DNA from: Bacillota bacterium
GTDB taxonomy: Bacteria; Bacillota; Desulfotomaculia; Desulfotomaculales; Desulfallaceae
Assembly: GCA_009781965.1 (NCBI GenBank)
Contig: WQUS01000368.1
Span: 1 to 8,757, forward strand
DNA length: 8,757 bases
Reading direction: 5' to 3'
The position numbers and the translations under genes were made by a program. Numbering within the stretch: position 1 is the stretch's first letter; each line of letters opens with the position of its first letter. The notes beneath the pieces are model-generated. The model saw only the letters and a list, made by a program, of their open reading frames with translations. It did no database searches and was not told the origin of the DNA. Shown here in pieces: positions 1 through 6,450 of this stretch.

Positions 1-1656
1 GGCAGGTGAGACAGAACCGCCGTCGGGATTCCAGGTGATGGTGACAGGGTTAACAGTCCACTTGGCATAATAGGTGGTGTTGACACTGGGCACAATGCTC
101 GTGCTCGTTATCTGTGACCCGGAGCCGCCAGTACCGGTAAACCACCCGCCAAAAGTAGAACCTGTCTTAGTCGGCGTGGGCAGTGTGCCAAACTGCGCGC
201 CTGGCGTCAAGCTAGACGAAGCAGGCGTAACAGATCCGCCGTCGGGATTCCAGGTGATGGTTACTGGTAATCTGACAGCTTTCACGGCATTGAAAGCGTT
301 CAGCCGTCCTCCGGTAACACATTTGCCGTTCAAGACAGACACCTTATCAGTCGTAGATAGAATATTGCTTTTTATTTGAGCCGCAGTCAAGCTGGGGTTT
401 GTGCTTTTCATTAACGCAGCCACGCCTGTAACCATAGGACTTGCCAAGGAAGTGCCTGAGTCGTATGTTATAGTAGACCCGAAATATGTGGTATAAATTT
501 GTACCCCGGGAGCAAATAAGTCGACGGTGGTTAGTCCATAATTTGAAGAGGAGGCTATGTTATCCAAACTGTCTGATGAACCCACCGAAATAACATTGGG
601 GAGTTGCTTATTATAGCTGGAAGGATAATTAGGCGTAATATCTGTATTAATTGGAAATCCATCATTATTGGTTCCATTTCCTGCAGCGCAAATAAAAACA
701 CCATTATTATCATTATAAAGTTTCAGTGCTGCTAAAACGGTAGCGTCTCCGGCGCCGCCTGTCCAGCCGCCGCTGAAATTTAAGATGAGAATGTTTTTTT
801 CTATGGCGTAATTAATGGCCTGTATAATCCAAGAGATGCTGCCTGTTCCGTTGCCCTTCCCATCACTTTTTAAAACACGCTCTGATATCAATGTTACGTT
901 CCAGTTAACACCTGTAAGGCCATAACCGTTATTTCCCGCCGCGCCGATAATTCCGGCTACTTTGGTCCCATGGCCTACTGGATCAGTCATTCCTGCAGTG
1001 TCATCTGTAAAATTTTTACCAAGAGAGGTATTGACTCTAGCAGCCAAATCCGGATTAGTGGTATCAATGCCGGTATCGAGCACACCTACTAAAACGCTGT
1101 TTGAACCAGTATTAATATCCCATGCGCTTGGCGCGTTAATTTTTATCAAACCCCATTGGTAGGTGGAGCCATAATAAGGATCATTAGGAATAGCCGAGCT
1201 GCTTATTATATAATCCGGGCCGACATATTCAATATTCGGGTTGTTTTTAAGGGCTTGAATCGCGTCCAATACTCCTTGTTTGGTATTATCCGTTAAAGTG
1301 ATATCAAGGATTTGACGGAATTCATTCATATTCAGGAGCTTATTACTGGCGGCATTGCCTGTAAATTTAGTTAGATCGTTAATTGACGAGATTTTTGCCG
1401 CTGAAAAACTAGATTTCGCCCATATCTTATTGATCTTGCTTTGCGATTTGTCCAGCACAACCAAAATGTGACCTGGAACAAAATTGTCGTTACTGCCGTA
1501 TACGTCTGAGCTGCAGGACTGCTGTTCGGACGTCGTGTTAGTCGTGTTTTTCCCATTCCCATTCGACTGATTGTCGGAGTTATTGGCTGCGCCAGCCGGT
1601 GTTACCAACGTGAATAACAGCACGAGGGTCAGAAATAAGGAAACAATTTTTTTCAT
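1..1656 (-). CDS. Secreted subtilisin-like serine protease (S8 family) with C-terminal Listeria-Bacteroides-type repeats; 3' end beyond window
   Basis: 552 codons are open from ATG at 1656 to the window edge, so the C-terminus is missing. The start is supported by GGGAGGG about 10 nt upstream. In order: signal peptide about 1-23 (MKKIVSLFLT..TPAGA); Asn/Ser/Thr-rich linker; an I9-like propeptide about 57-150; the peptidase S8 domain about 160-460. The catalytic triad is intact: Asp194 in VLDTGID, His229 in GHGTKVAG, Ser403 in GTSLASPM; the oxyanion Asn327 lies in AAGNG. A repeat of about 73 residues with the InlB B-repeat/Flg_new pattern (WNPDGG...GGWFTG...YYAKW) fills 464-536, and a second copy starts at 537. 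Such repeats are usual in exported or surface proteins. The likely role is extracellular proteolysis after removal of the propeptide. It lies downstream of the SLH-serpin in the same direction with no clear terminator between them, so co-transcription is probable. Confidence 0.95.
   Translation of the reverse strand, partial: MKKIVSLFLTLVLLFTLVTPAGAANNSDNQSNGNGKNTTNTTSEQQSCSSDVYGSNDNFVPGHILVVLDKSQSKINKIWAKSSFSAAKISSINDLTKFTGNAASNKLLNMNEFRQILDITLTDNTKQGVLDAIQALKNNPNIEYVGPDYIISSSAIPNDPYYGSTYQWGLIKINAPSAWDINTGSNSVLVGVLDTGIDTTNPDLAARVNTSLGKNFTDDTAGMTDPVGHGTKVAGIIGAAGNNGYGLTGVNWNVTLISERVLKSDGKGNGTGSISWIIQAINYAIEKNILILNFSGGWTGGAGDATVLAALKLYNDNNGVFICAAGNGTNNDGFPINTDITPNYPSSYNKQLPNVISVGSSDSLDNIASSSNYGLTTVDLFAPGVQIYTTYFGSTITYDSGTSLASPMVTGVAALMKSTNPSLTAAQIKSNILSTTDKVSVLNGKCVTGGRLNAFNAVKAVRLPVTITWNPDGGSVTPASSSLTPGAQFGTLPTPTKTGSTFGGWFTGTGGSGSQITSTSIVPSVNTTYYAKWTVNPVTITWNPDGGSVSPA
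17..261 (-). repeat. 219-bp-period direct repeat within the protease C-terminal repeat region
   Basis: A 26-bp string beginning ccgccgtcgggattccagg occurs identically at 17-42 and 236-261, a spacing of 219 bp or 73 codons. It encodes the start of each Listeria-Bacteroides-type repeat (TITWNPDGGS). Only one full unit and the start of the next are visible before the window ends, so the total copy number is unknown. Confidence 0.85.
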
Positions 1657-1826
1657 AAAGGTTTATCCCTCCCAATTTCGAGTTCTGTTTTTGATTTGAC
1701 GCGCTTGTCTAAAAAAACTGAAAACACAGATAAAAGGGCAATAATCTCAACAAGGCAGTATAGTGTTTTTGTCACTATTTTGTTTTAAACATCTTGCTGC
1801 CCCCTTGAAAGACTATTTAATGCCAT
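1653..1826 (-). pseudogene. Small membrane-like reading frame between serpin and protease, interrupted by an in-frame TAA
   Basis: Just after the serpin gene, a strong AGGAGGTGAG site lies 7 nt upstream of an ATG at 1826. The frame reads MALNSLSRGQQDV, then TAA at 1787-1785. The same frame then stays open for 43 more codons and ends in a TGA that overlaps the protease ATG (ATGA). The second part contains a hydrophobic stretch (LVEIIALLSVFSVFL) and a charged tail, so it would look like a single-pass membrane peptide. A GTG at 1775 could start a 40-residue product, but it has no convincing ribosome binding site. It may be a small gene broken by a nonsense mutation, two coupled leader peptides, or chance. 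I do not recognise a family. Confidence 0.3.
1760..1778. repeat. 6-bp inverted repeat in the serpin-protease gap
   Basis: ATAGTG (1760-1765) and CACTAT (1773-1778) form a perfect 6-bp stem around a 7-nt T-rich loop. On the plus strand it is followed by TTTTGTTTT, so it could be a weak terminator in that direction. On the minus strand it could affect messenger RNA between serpin and protease. It contains the alternative GTG start of the small reading frame. Stability is modest. Confidence 0.3.
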
Positions 1827-1841
1827 TAACTTTCTCACCTC

Positions 1842-3689
1842 CTATTGTGTAAAACTATATTGACCCATAAAGTAAATATCGCCGCTTATATTGTCGCGGA
1901 TCAAATACATAAATGGACGATTGGCGTTAAATACCTTTGGTTGGGGCGGTATTGACGTGGTGGTCATTCCGCCTGTTACTGTCGTCGCTGCCGCTTCGGT
2001 TCCTTTCTCATCCACTTGAATAAATGATTTTTGCCGCACTAATTGAACATAGACGTTATCGCCATTTGTCATCCCGGTTATCAGCTTGTCGGTTAAATCG
2101 TGACAGTTTGGCTCAAAGGCGGTTGTAATACCCAACGCTTTCATTGGATTAATCAAGTCCATTGTTGTTTCGGTCTTGAATTTGGGCATACTTATGTGCA
2201 CATATTGCCGGCTTTTATTAGCGAGCGCATTTTCGACTGCTTTTTGATCAATGCCGGCTAGCCCGGCGTTGTTCTCCGTCGGTAGAATCACATACATGCT
2301 CACGTTTGCGCCTTTGTAACACATTTCCAACATTTGCATGGATGAGTCTTCATAATAATTGAAGTAGCCCACTTGGTGCATAAAATCCACTTGGCTGGTT
2401 TTGCCCTTTTGGTCGGTAAAAGCTGCTTTAGCTGTTGCTTCTTTGGTAAATGAAGCTTGCCAGTCGGCTTTAAAGTAAATGGTATTTACCAGGCACAGCA
2501 AAAGGGATTCTATTTCCTGATCGGTCAAAACGTCATTGATTTTATTGTTTGTTTTGCCGCTAATCCAGTTATTGATAGTTTTGGCGCCGTTGGCGTTGTT
2601 TATTTCCCGGGCGTCAGCGCTGAAATAGTTTTGCATATCATTCTTGAAGGGGGTAGTAAAGGCGACATTTAAGCCGGGATAATAGTCTTTGTTCAGCCAA
2701 ACGGAATTGCTGATATTAAATGTTATATCTTGATTGGCATTCAGAGCTTGGATAGCCGCTTTAGCGGCGTTGTTATATCTTTGTAAGTCGTTTACGCCGA
2801 AGGTTTGCAGAATTTCTTGTCTGGTGTTGCCCTCAGCCCCATTGGCCAGCATTATAAACGCCATTTGCAGGCTGAAAGGCGAGAACATAATATTTTTATC
2901 TTGTAAATCCCGGGATTGCCGCAGTTGATTCAAAACTTTGAAACTCACACTCATTACGTTACCTCCAATGTCTTGATAAATATCTTTTGCTAATTTTTCG
3001 GTAATTAGTGTCCGCAGGGATGTTCCCGAGCTGCCGTTTTGTATTTGATCGGAAGAAGATGCGCTATCCGGGCTGGTTCGCAGCATAAGCGGCGTGTCAA
3101 GGGCATTATTTATAAGCAACGCTATTTCCCCGCGGGTCATGGGCTGTTCTAAGTCGCCGGAAACTTCGTTGGTTATTTTCAGATCATTAGCCAATTTTAA
3201 GTAACCTGGCGGATAACCGCCTAGCTCTTCGGCCACGGGAGCGTATCCCAGCAAACTCATAATCATTTTCAAGGCTTGCTCGTATGTCACATTATTAGCG
3301 GGCAAAAATGTGCCGTCACTGTTCCCGTTAATGAATCCCAAGTTGTTCGCCGCTGCGATGTATCCTGCCGCCCAATAGCTTTGAGGAACATCTGCAAAGG
3401 TTGTGTTTGTTTGCGATGTTTTAGCAGGGCTCAATCCATCGGCCAGGCAAATGATTTTTGCCATTTCGGCACGGGTAACATTGTTGTTAGGGTTAAACAT
3501 CCCGTCCGGATCGCCGCTGATAATGTTCAGTTCATTAAGCCGGGAGGCGGCATTGTAATACTTTGATGAGGCGTTAATGTCTTTAAATGCCAGCGCCGGC
3601 ATTGCATAGACAGCCAACCCGGCCAGCATGGCCAAGCATAAAACCGGTCCGGCTAATCTCATTAGCACTTGCTTTAATATGTATGTCAT
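1842..3689 (-). CDS. Cell-surface serpin (serine protease inhibitor) with three N-terminal SLH repeats
   Basis: The frame extends to a GTG at 3698 (618 codons), but AGGA sits almost on that GTG and is 10 nt from the ATG at 3689, so I choose ATG (615 residues). Positions below count from the GTG. Signal peptide about 1-37, ending in MPALA. SLH repeats about 38-85, 100-145 and 160-205 (FADVPQSYWA, MTRGEIALLIN) should bind the protein to cell-wall polymer. A Ser-rich linker follows, then a full serpin fold about 232-618. Serpin hallmarks: NTIYFKADW (405-413), the hinge EKGTEAAATT (564-573) with small residues as in inhibitory serpins, and a C-terminal RPFMYLIRD. The scissile bond is probably at Thr580 or Thr581, before SIPP. 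Inhibitory serpins trap serine or cysteine proteases covalently. The subtilisin-like gene downstream suggests a regulated pair, but the target is inferred. Confidence 0.93.
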   Translation of the reverse strand: MTYILKQVLMRLAGPVLCLAMLAGLAVYAMPALAFKDINASSKYYNAASRLNELNIISGDPDGMFNPNNNVTRAEMAKIICLADGLSPAKTSQTNTTFADVPQSYWAAGYIAAANNLGFINGNSDGTFLPANNVTYEQALKMIMSLLGYAPVAEELGGYPPGYLKLANDLKITNEVSGDLEQPMTRGEIALLINNALDTPLMLRTSPDSASSSDQIQNGSSGTSLRTLITEKLAKDIYQDIGGNVMSVSFKVLNQLRQSRDLQDKNIMFSPFSLQMAFIMLANGAEGNTRQEILQTFGVNDLQRYNNAAKAAIQALNANQDITFNISNSVWLNKDYYPGLNVAFTTPFKNDMQNYFSADAREINNANGAKTINNWISGKTNNKINDVLTDQEIESLLLCLVNTIYFKADWQASFTKEATAKAAFTDQKGKTSQVDFMHQVGYFNYYEDSSMQMLEMCYKGANVSMYVILPTENNAGLAGIDQKAVENALANKSRQYVHISMPKFKTETTMDLINPMKALGITTAFEPNCHDLTDKLITGMTNGDNVYVQLVRQKSFIQVDEKGTEAAATTVTGGMTTTSIPPQPKVFNANRPFMYLIRDNISGDIYFMGQYSFTQ

Positions 3690-3778
3690 ACTTTTCACTT
3701 CCTAACATGAGCAGATTTATGAAAAATAGGTTACGTCATTACTTGTTGCGCCTGCAAAAGTTTTATTAATCGCATCGG

Positions 3779-3807
3779 TTTATATAAGGTAAATAATTCA
3801 ATGGCAA
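3779..3807 (-). promoter_or_regulatory. Sigma-A-type promoter of the serpin-protease operon
   Basis: On the minus strand, TTGCCA (3807-3802) is separated by exactly 17 bp from TATAAA (3784-3779); each box matches five of six consensus positions. Transcription would begin near 3771, giving a leader of about 80 nt before the ATG at 3689. This is the best promoter match upstream of the serpin. No separate promoter was convincing for the protease. Confidence 0.6.
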
Positions 3808-3850
3808 CTTTAATTTTCATTTGTAAACTTTATTCGACTAAATAGTACTA

Positions 3851-3872
3851 ATTCTGCCATGTTTGGCAGAAT
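3851..3872. repeat. Perfect 9-bp inverted repeat upstream of the serpin promoter
   Basis: ATTCTGCCA (3851-3859) and TGGCAGAAT (3864-3872) form a perfect 9-bp stem with a 4-nt loop, about 45 bp upstream of the serpin -35 box. It could be a regulator-binding operator. On the plus strand it is followed by a weak T-rich stretch, so a terminator is possible but poor. No regulator can be assigned. Confidence 0.5.
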
Positions 3873-3890
3873 CCTTCTTAATTTTTAGAA

Positions 3891-3910
3891 TATTTTTCAT
3901 TATTTTTCAT
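3891..3910. repeat. Tandem 10-bp repeat, two copies
   Basis: tatttttcat occurs twice head to tail in an AT-rich intergenic stretch. It probably has no function beyond local base composition. Confidence 0.5.
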
Positions 3911-3944
3911 TTTACTTGATAATTGCAACTATATATTGTAAATT

Positions 3945-4127
3945 CAAACCCTGTAGGTCATCAACATGAAATAACCCAGTCCAATGTAAGCATATAATTG
4001 CTTGGACATAGGCTTACGCTCACAGCCTTGGTAGAATTACTGCGGAAGTCGATTCACAGCGCGCAAAAAACCGGAGCAAGAGTTCAGGGGAGGGATAGCC
4101 ACTCAAAATAAGCCGTCGTTCATTGCC
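3945..4127. other. Intergenic stretch with no recognisable gene
   Basis: This part of the 500-bp gap between the serpin promoter and the next remnants is richer in G+C than the AT-rich block at 3780-3944 and shows no open frame with a ribosome binding site. It contains a GTAAGC/GCTTAC inverted repeat (3986-3991 with 4012-4017). It runs directly into the left direct-repeat copy. On the minus strand a frame without a start reads on from the repeat for about 40 codons (GNERRLILSGYPSPELLLRF) before a stop. It may be a dispersed non-coding repeat or decayed mobile DNA; the sequence alone does not decide. Confidence 0.3.
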
Positions 4128-4182
4128 GATGGAAATTTTATGAAAAAATTGGGCGCTATGGTTTTGGTAAAGTATGCCATGG
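4128..4182. repeat. Left copy of the 55-57-bp direct repeat flanking the three-gene module
   Basis: This 55-bp sequence matches 7423-7479 in the same orientation. The first 18 bp (gatggaaattttatgaaa) and last 32 bp (from gggcgctatgg to ccatgg) are identical; between them lies a short region with a 2-bp length difference and small mismatches. The copies lie just outside the terminator and promoter of the operon. They could be attachment-like ends of an inserted island or two members of a dispersed intergenic repeat. Confidence 0.85.
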
Positions 4183-4207
4183 TTTGATCGAAATACATTT
4201 GTGATGA

Positions 4208-4337
4208 GGTAAAATTAAAAATGGTGAAGTGATAAAAATCAAGGGTTTGGAGGCAAAACATGGATAGTTACTATCCCATCGCAGTCAAGCCGCTCGAACA
4301 TTACCGTCTCCAAGAGGTCCTCATACCAACGCAATAG
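4208..4337 (+). pseudogene. Remnant of a plus-strand gene pair: tail of a DUF4160-like gene and head of a DUF2442 gene
   Basis: A well-placed GGAGG (4249-4253) lies 6 nt before ATG at 4260. The product starts MDSYYPIAVKPLEHYRLQ, matching the usual beginning of DUF2442 proteins (about 80 residues, xxAVKPLExYxL). Homology ends around codon 18 and the frame stops at 4337 after 25 codons, so the gene is truncated. Overlapping its ATG by 8 nt is the end of another frame (4208-4267) reading KIKNGEVIKIKGLE, resembling the tail of DUF4160 proteins, which often precede DUF2442. That frame is closed by TGA at 4205, so only the tail remains. The DUF2442 start is moderately sure; the DUF4160 tail is a weaker guess. 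Confidence 0.5.
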
Positions 4338-4366
4338 CGATGCGGTACCAGCGCGGTACCGACGTG

Positions 4367-4391
4367 AAAAGGAGCAGCGGTTGGCTGCTCC
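4367..4391 (-). terminator. Rho-independent terminator of the three-gene operon
   Basis: On the minus strand, GGAGCAGC and GCTGCTCC form a perfect 8-bp GC-rich stem with loop CAACC (4391-4371), followed directly by TTTT (4370-4367). It lies 62 bp beyond the stop codon of the RES gene, where an operon terminator is expected. Confidence 0.8.
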
Positions 4392-4452
4392 AGGGCGTAA
4401 AGGCGGACTGTCGGAATCGTAAAAGAGGAGGCAAGTAATTAATGTTACATAC

Positions 4453-5526
4453 TTACGAGTTAGTTTCTTTTGAGCTATTGGTGCGAATTTCATATTGAAT
4501 TTTAGCTATTTCAACAGTTTTAACGCTCACACACTCAAACAGTGATTCATCGAATACGGCTATATTATAGCCACCTTCCTGAAGGGTACTTGCGTACTCA
4601 ACCCCGTCATAGCCCTGACTTTTGATGAACTCAGCTATAAATTGAGTCGGAATATATTCAATCGGGCTGTCGCTTCGCCTCAGAGGTTTTGCTGCGTCAC
4701 GGGCAATTTCTTGAAACACTTTTCTGTTTACCGCATATTTTTCAAGTTCATCCTGGTACAAGAACGGGCTGGTCCCGGATATGCCGGATAAATTTACAAC
4801 TTTTATGTCTTTGACCAATTTGAATGTCCCGATAGAAACATAATCAAACGTATTGGCGCGGATTTCATTAAGCGCGGTCTTCTTGTCCGAGGATAAATAT
4901 AAAACGCCTACTCCTTCCGGATTTATACGGCCTGCGGAACGTTTTTCTCTTGGCGGCGCACTCATTTCAGCAGTTGAATAGCCATTACTGTTATGCGTAA
5001 TCCTGGCGCGATAAAGCTCTATCCCGGCGGTATAGGATTTGGCAATAATTGATAAAAATGAGGCAAAAGCATCGGCATTAAACATGCCGCTGTGAAAACG
5101 ATTTTTGTATTTTATTGACTCGACAAACCGCTCCCAATCAAGACCGCGCACAACCCCAAATTCGCTTAGAAAATCATCATCGAAAAGTTGTTCGATAACC
5201 ACATTCTTGGTAAAGATATCGGCGTCAGGATTGACTACGGAACTGCACAAGTCAATAACCAACGTTTGTATCGTAGCCGCCCCTGCGCTAAAGATATCCC
5301 AGTCGTCATGAAGAGCTATTTTCAACGGTTTCGCTTGCGGCAAATCAGATACGGAATATATTTGCACTAATCCGATAATTGCATCCGCTATCGGATTGGG
5401 AGTCATCCCGATTTCGTATACGGCAACACTCTTATGCGAACAATAATCGCAGTCGCCGATGAGGCCCTGTTTTTCTATGGTGCTGCGAATATAAAGATCA
5501 TTAAAACACTCGACGCAACACCTCAT
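4453..5526 (-). CDS. RES-domain protein (ADP-ribosyltransferase-fold, NAD+-degrading toxin family) with N-terminal zinc-finger/HEPN-RES NTD1-like region
   Basis: 357 residues. The N-terminus has paired cysteines C4-x2-C7 and C26-x2-C29, probably binding zinc, followed by a helical region to about 165 like the N-terminal domain often fused to RES (HEPN/RES NTD1). The RES domain spans about 170-340: YRAR (Arg173/Arg175), SAGRINPEG (197-205), LYLS with Tyr210, TALNEIR with Glu221, and YIPTQFIAEF...GYDGVEY ending near Ser313. These match the conserved Arg, Tyr, Glu and Ser positions of RES toxins such as MbcT, which degrade NAD+; catalysis here is inferred. ATG overlaps the preceding stop (ATGA), with GGAGG 9 nt upstream. 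It is the last gene of a tight operon followed by a terminator. No Xre-type antitoxin adjoins it, so it is unlikely to be an ordinary Xre-RES pair; the upstream proteins may control it. Confidence 0.88.
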   Translation of the reverse strand: MRCCVECFNDLYIRSTIEKQGLIGDCDYCSHKSVAVYEIGMTPNPIADAIIGLVQIYSVSDLPQAKPLKIALHDDWDIFSAGAATIQTLVIDLCSSVVNPDADIFTKNVVIEQLFDDDFLSEFGVVRGLDWERFVESIKYKNRFHSGMFNADAFASFLSIIAKSYTAGIELYRARITHNSNGYSTAEMSAPPREKRSAGRINPEGVGVLYLSSDKKTALNEIRANTFDYVSIGTFKLVKDIKVVNLSGISGTSPFLYQDELEKYAVNRKVFQEIARDAAKPLRRSDSPIEYIPTQFIAEFIKSQGYDGVEYASTLQEGGYNIAVFDESLFECVSVKTVEIAKIQYEIRTNSSKETNS

Positions 5527-6446
5527 TTCCCCAGACCTCCATTAAGGTACTTGCCAACTAATTCTAAATGGTGCATGATCGACAATTTCTTAATTGTCGG
5601 CAAGCCGGGGTAATATCCGTTTTCAGCGTGAGCAAGAAAGGCAGCCAAAGCGGTGGTACTTTGCCTTGTCTGACCGGAATCGTACCATTTTTTAAGTTTT
5701 GTAACCGCCTCATAGTATTTGCCGGCAACATCTCTAATGTCTGCGTTTGAGTCGGAAACAAAATGCCTGACCCTTAACGTATCATCGCTGGCAAAATATA
5801 TAATATGGATCACCACAGCATAGGGAGCAAATCCGCTTTCAACATACTCGTTACCAATTACCGAATAGTCGCCGAACCCTGAAAAACCTTCTTCGCTAAA
5901 GTAAAGATGATCATCAGAGTAAAATTCATCTTCCTGATTTAGATAATCGGCGTTTTTTTCCTGCTTTTTGAATTTATCATCAAACATAACTTTATTGGCG
6001 CTTACAGTACGTCGGATTTGCCGTTCGTCGGGAAACAGCGTAAATTTAGGCGGGGCTTTTATAAATAAATTGCGATATACGTCAAGGTAATCGCGATTAA
6101 TCATAACCGTCGCCACATCGCTTCCGGAGATGTTTTTTGCAACCAGCGCCTTCATTGCTTCTAGCGCGTCATTGCCAATAATAACGGTCGGAATAACAGT
6201 TCCCGATATAAACGGCAATACAGAGTCGACTGCCGCGCCTTTGGCAAGGTCGCCGACAGCAGGATTCAAAATAAGAGCAATGGTTTTATTTTTTTCGGCG
6301 AACATCTTTACCGTACCATTAAATGTTGAAGTTACCTTTATCGGCTCGACAACCGGAGTAACATAATTGCCGAGCAAGTTACCCTGTACCAATTCACGGA
6401 GTGCAAGCAATTCATACTGTCGACCTCTGAGATAAGGAAAATACAT
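5523..6446 (-). CDS. sce7725/beta-family-like protein, middle gene of the module
   Basis: 307 residues from ATG at 6446. An upstream in-frame ATG at 6461 would add five residues and overlap the first gene by 11 bp. I prefer 6446 because GGGGGA lies 7 nt before it and relatives typically begin MYFPYLRGRQYELLALREL. That opening, VTPVVEPIK soon after it (about 30-38) and the C-terminal PGLPTIKKLSIMHH are the features I associate with sce7725/beta-like proteins. Beyond this I see alternating hydrophobic and charged segments suggesting an alpha/beta fold, no signal peptide and no membrane segment. No catalytic residues can be named. It starts 4 nt after the sce7726-like stop and overlaps the RES gene by 4 bp, so the three are probably translationally coupled. 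The family's biochemical function is unknown to me; a partner or sensor role would be inference. Confidence 0.75.
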   Translation of the reverse strand: MYFPYLRGRQYELLALRELVQGNLLGNYVTPVVEPIKVTSTFNGTVKMFAEKNKTIALILNPAVGDLAKGAAVDSVLPFISGTVIPTVIIGNDALEAMKALVAKNISGSDVATVMINRDYLDVYRNLFIKAPPKFTLFPDERQIRRTVSANKVMFDDKFKKQEKNADYLNQEDEFYSDDHLYFSEEGFSGFGDYSVIGNEYVESGFAPYAVVIHIIYFASDDTLRVRHFVSDSNADIRDVAGKYYEAVTKLKKWYDSGQTRQSTTALAAFLAHAENGYYPGLPTIKKLSIMHHLELVGKYLNGGLGK

Positions 6447-6450
6447 TGCG

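Noticed and set aside
1371..1562. 63-codon minus-strand frame inside the protease gene
   Set aside because: It is out of frame with the protease, whose own frame is continuous from 1656 to 1 with an intact catalytic triad.
3916..3944. Possible plus-strand promoter TTGATA-17-TAAATT
   Set aside because: The -10 box is weak, the region is AT-rich so matches arise easily, and no plus-strand gene follows closely.
4128..4182. Short peptide frames through the direct repeat (MAYFTKTIAP on minus, MKKLGAMVLV on plus)
   Set aside because: The 2-bp length difference between the two repeat copies breaks any common frame, so a coding role is unlikely.
4345..4360. GCGGTACC repeated twice, possible hairpin
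   Set aside because: It is short and self-complementary by itself; the adjacent GC-rich stem with a T-run explains termination better.
4239..4493. 84-codon minus-strand frame starting inside the end of the RES gene
   Set aside because: It overlaps the RES gene end, runs through the terminator hairpin and the antisense of the DUF2442 remnant, and resembles no family; there is no ribosome binding site that fits.
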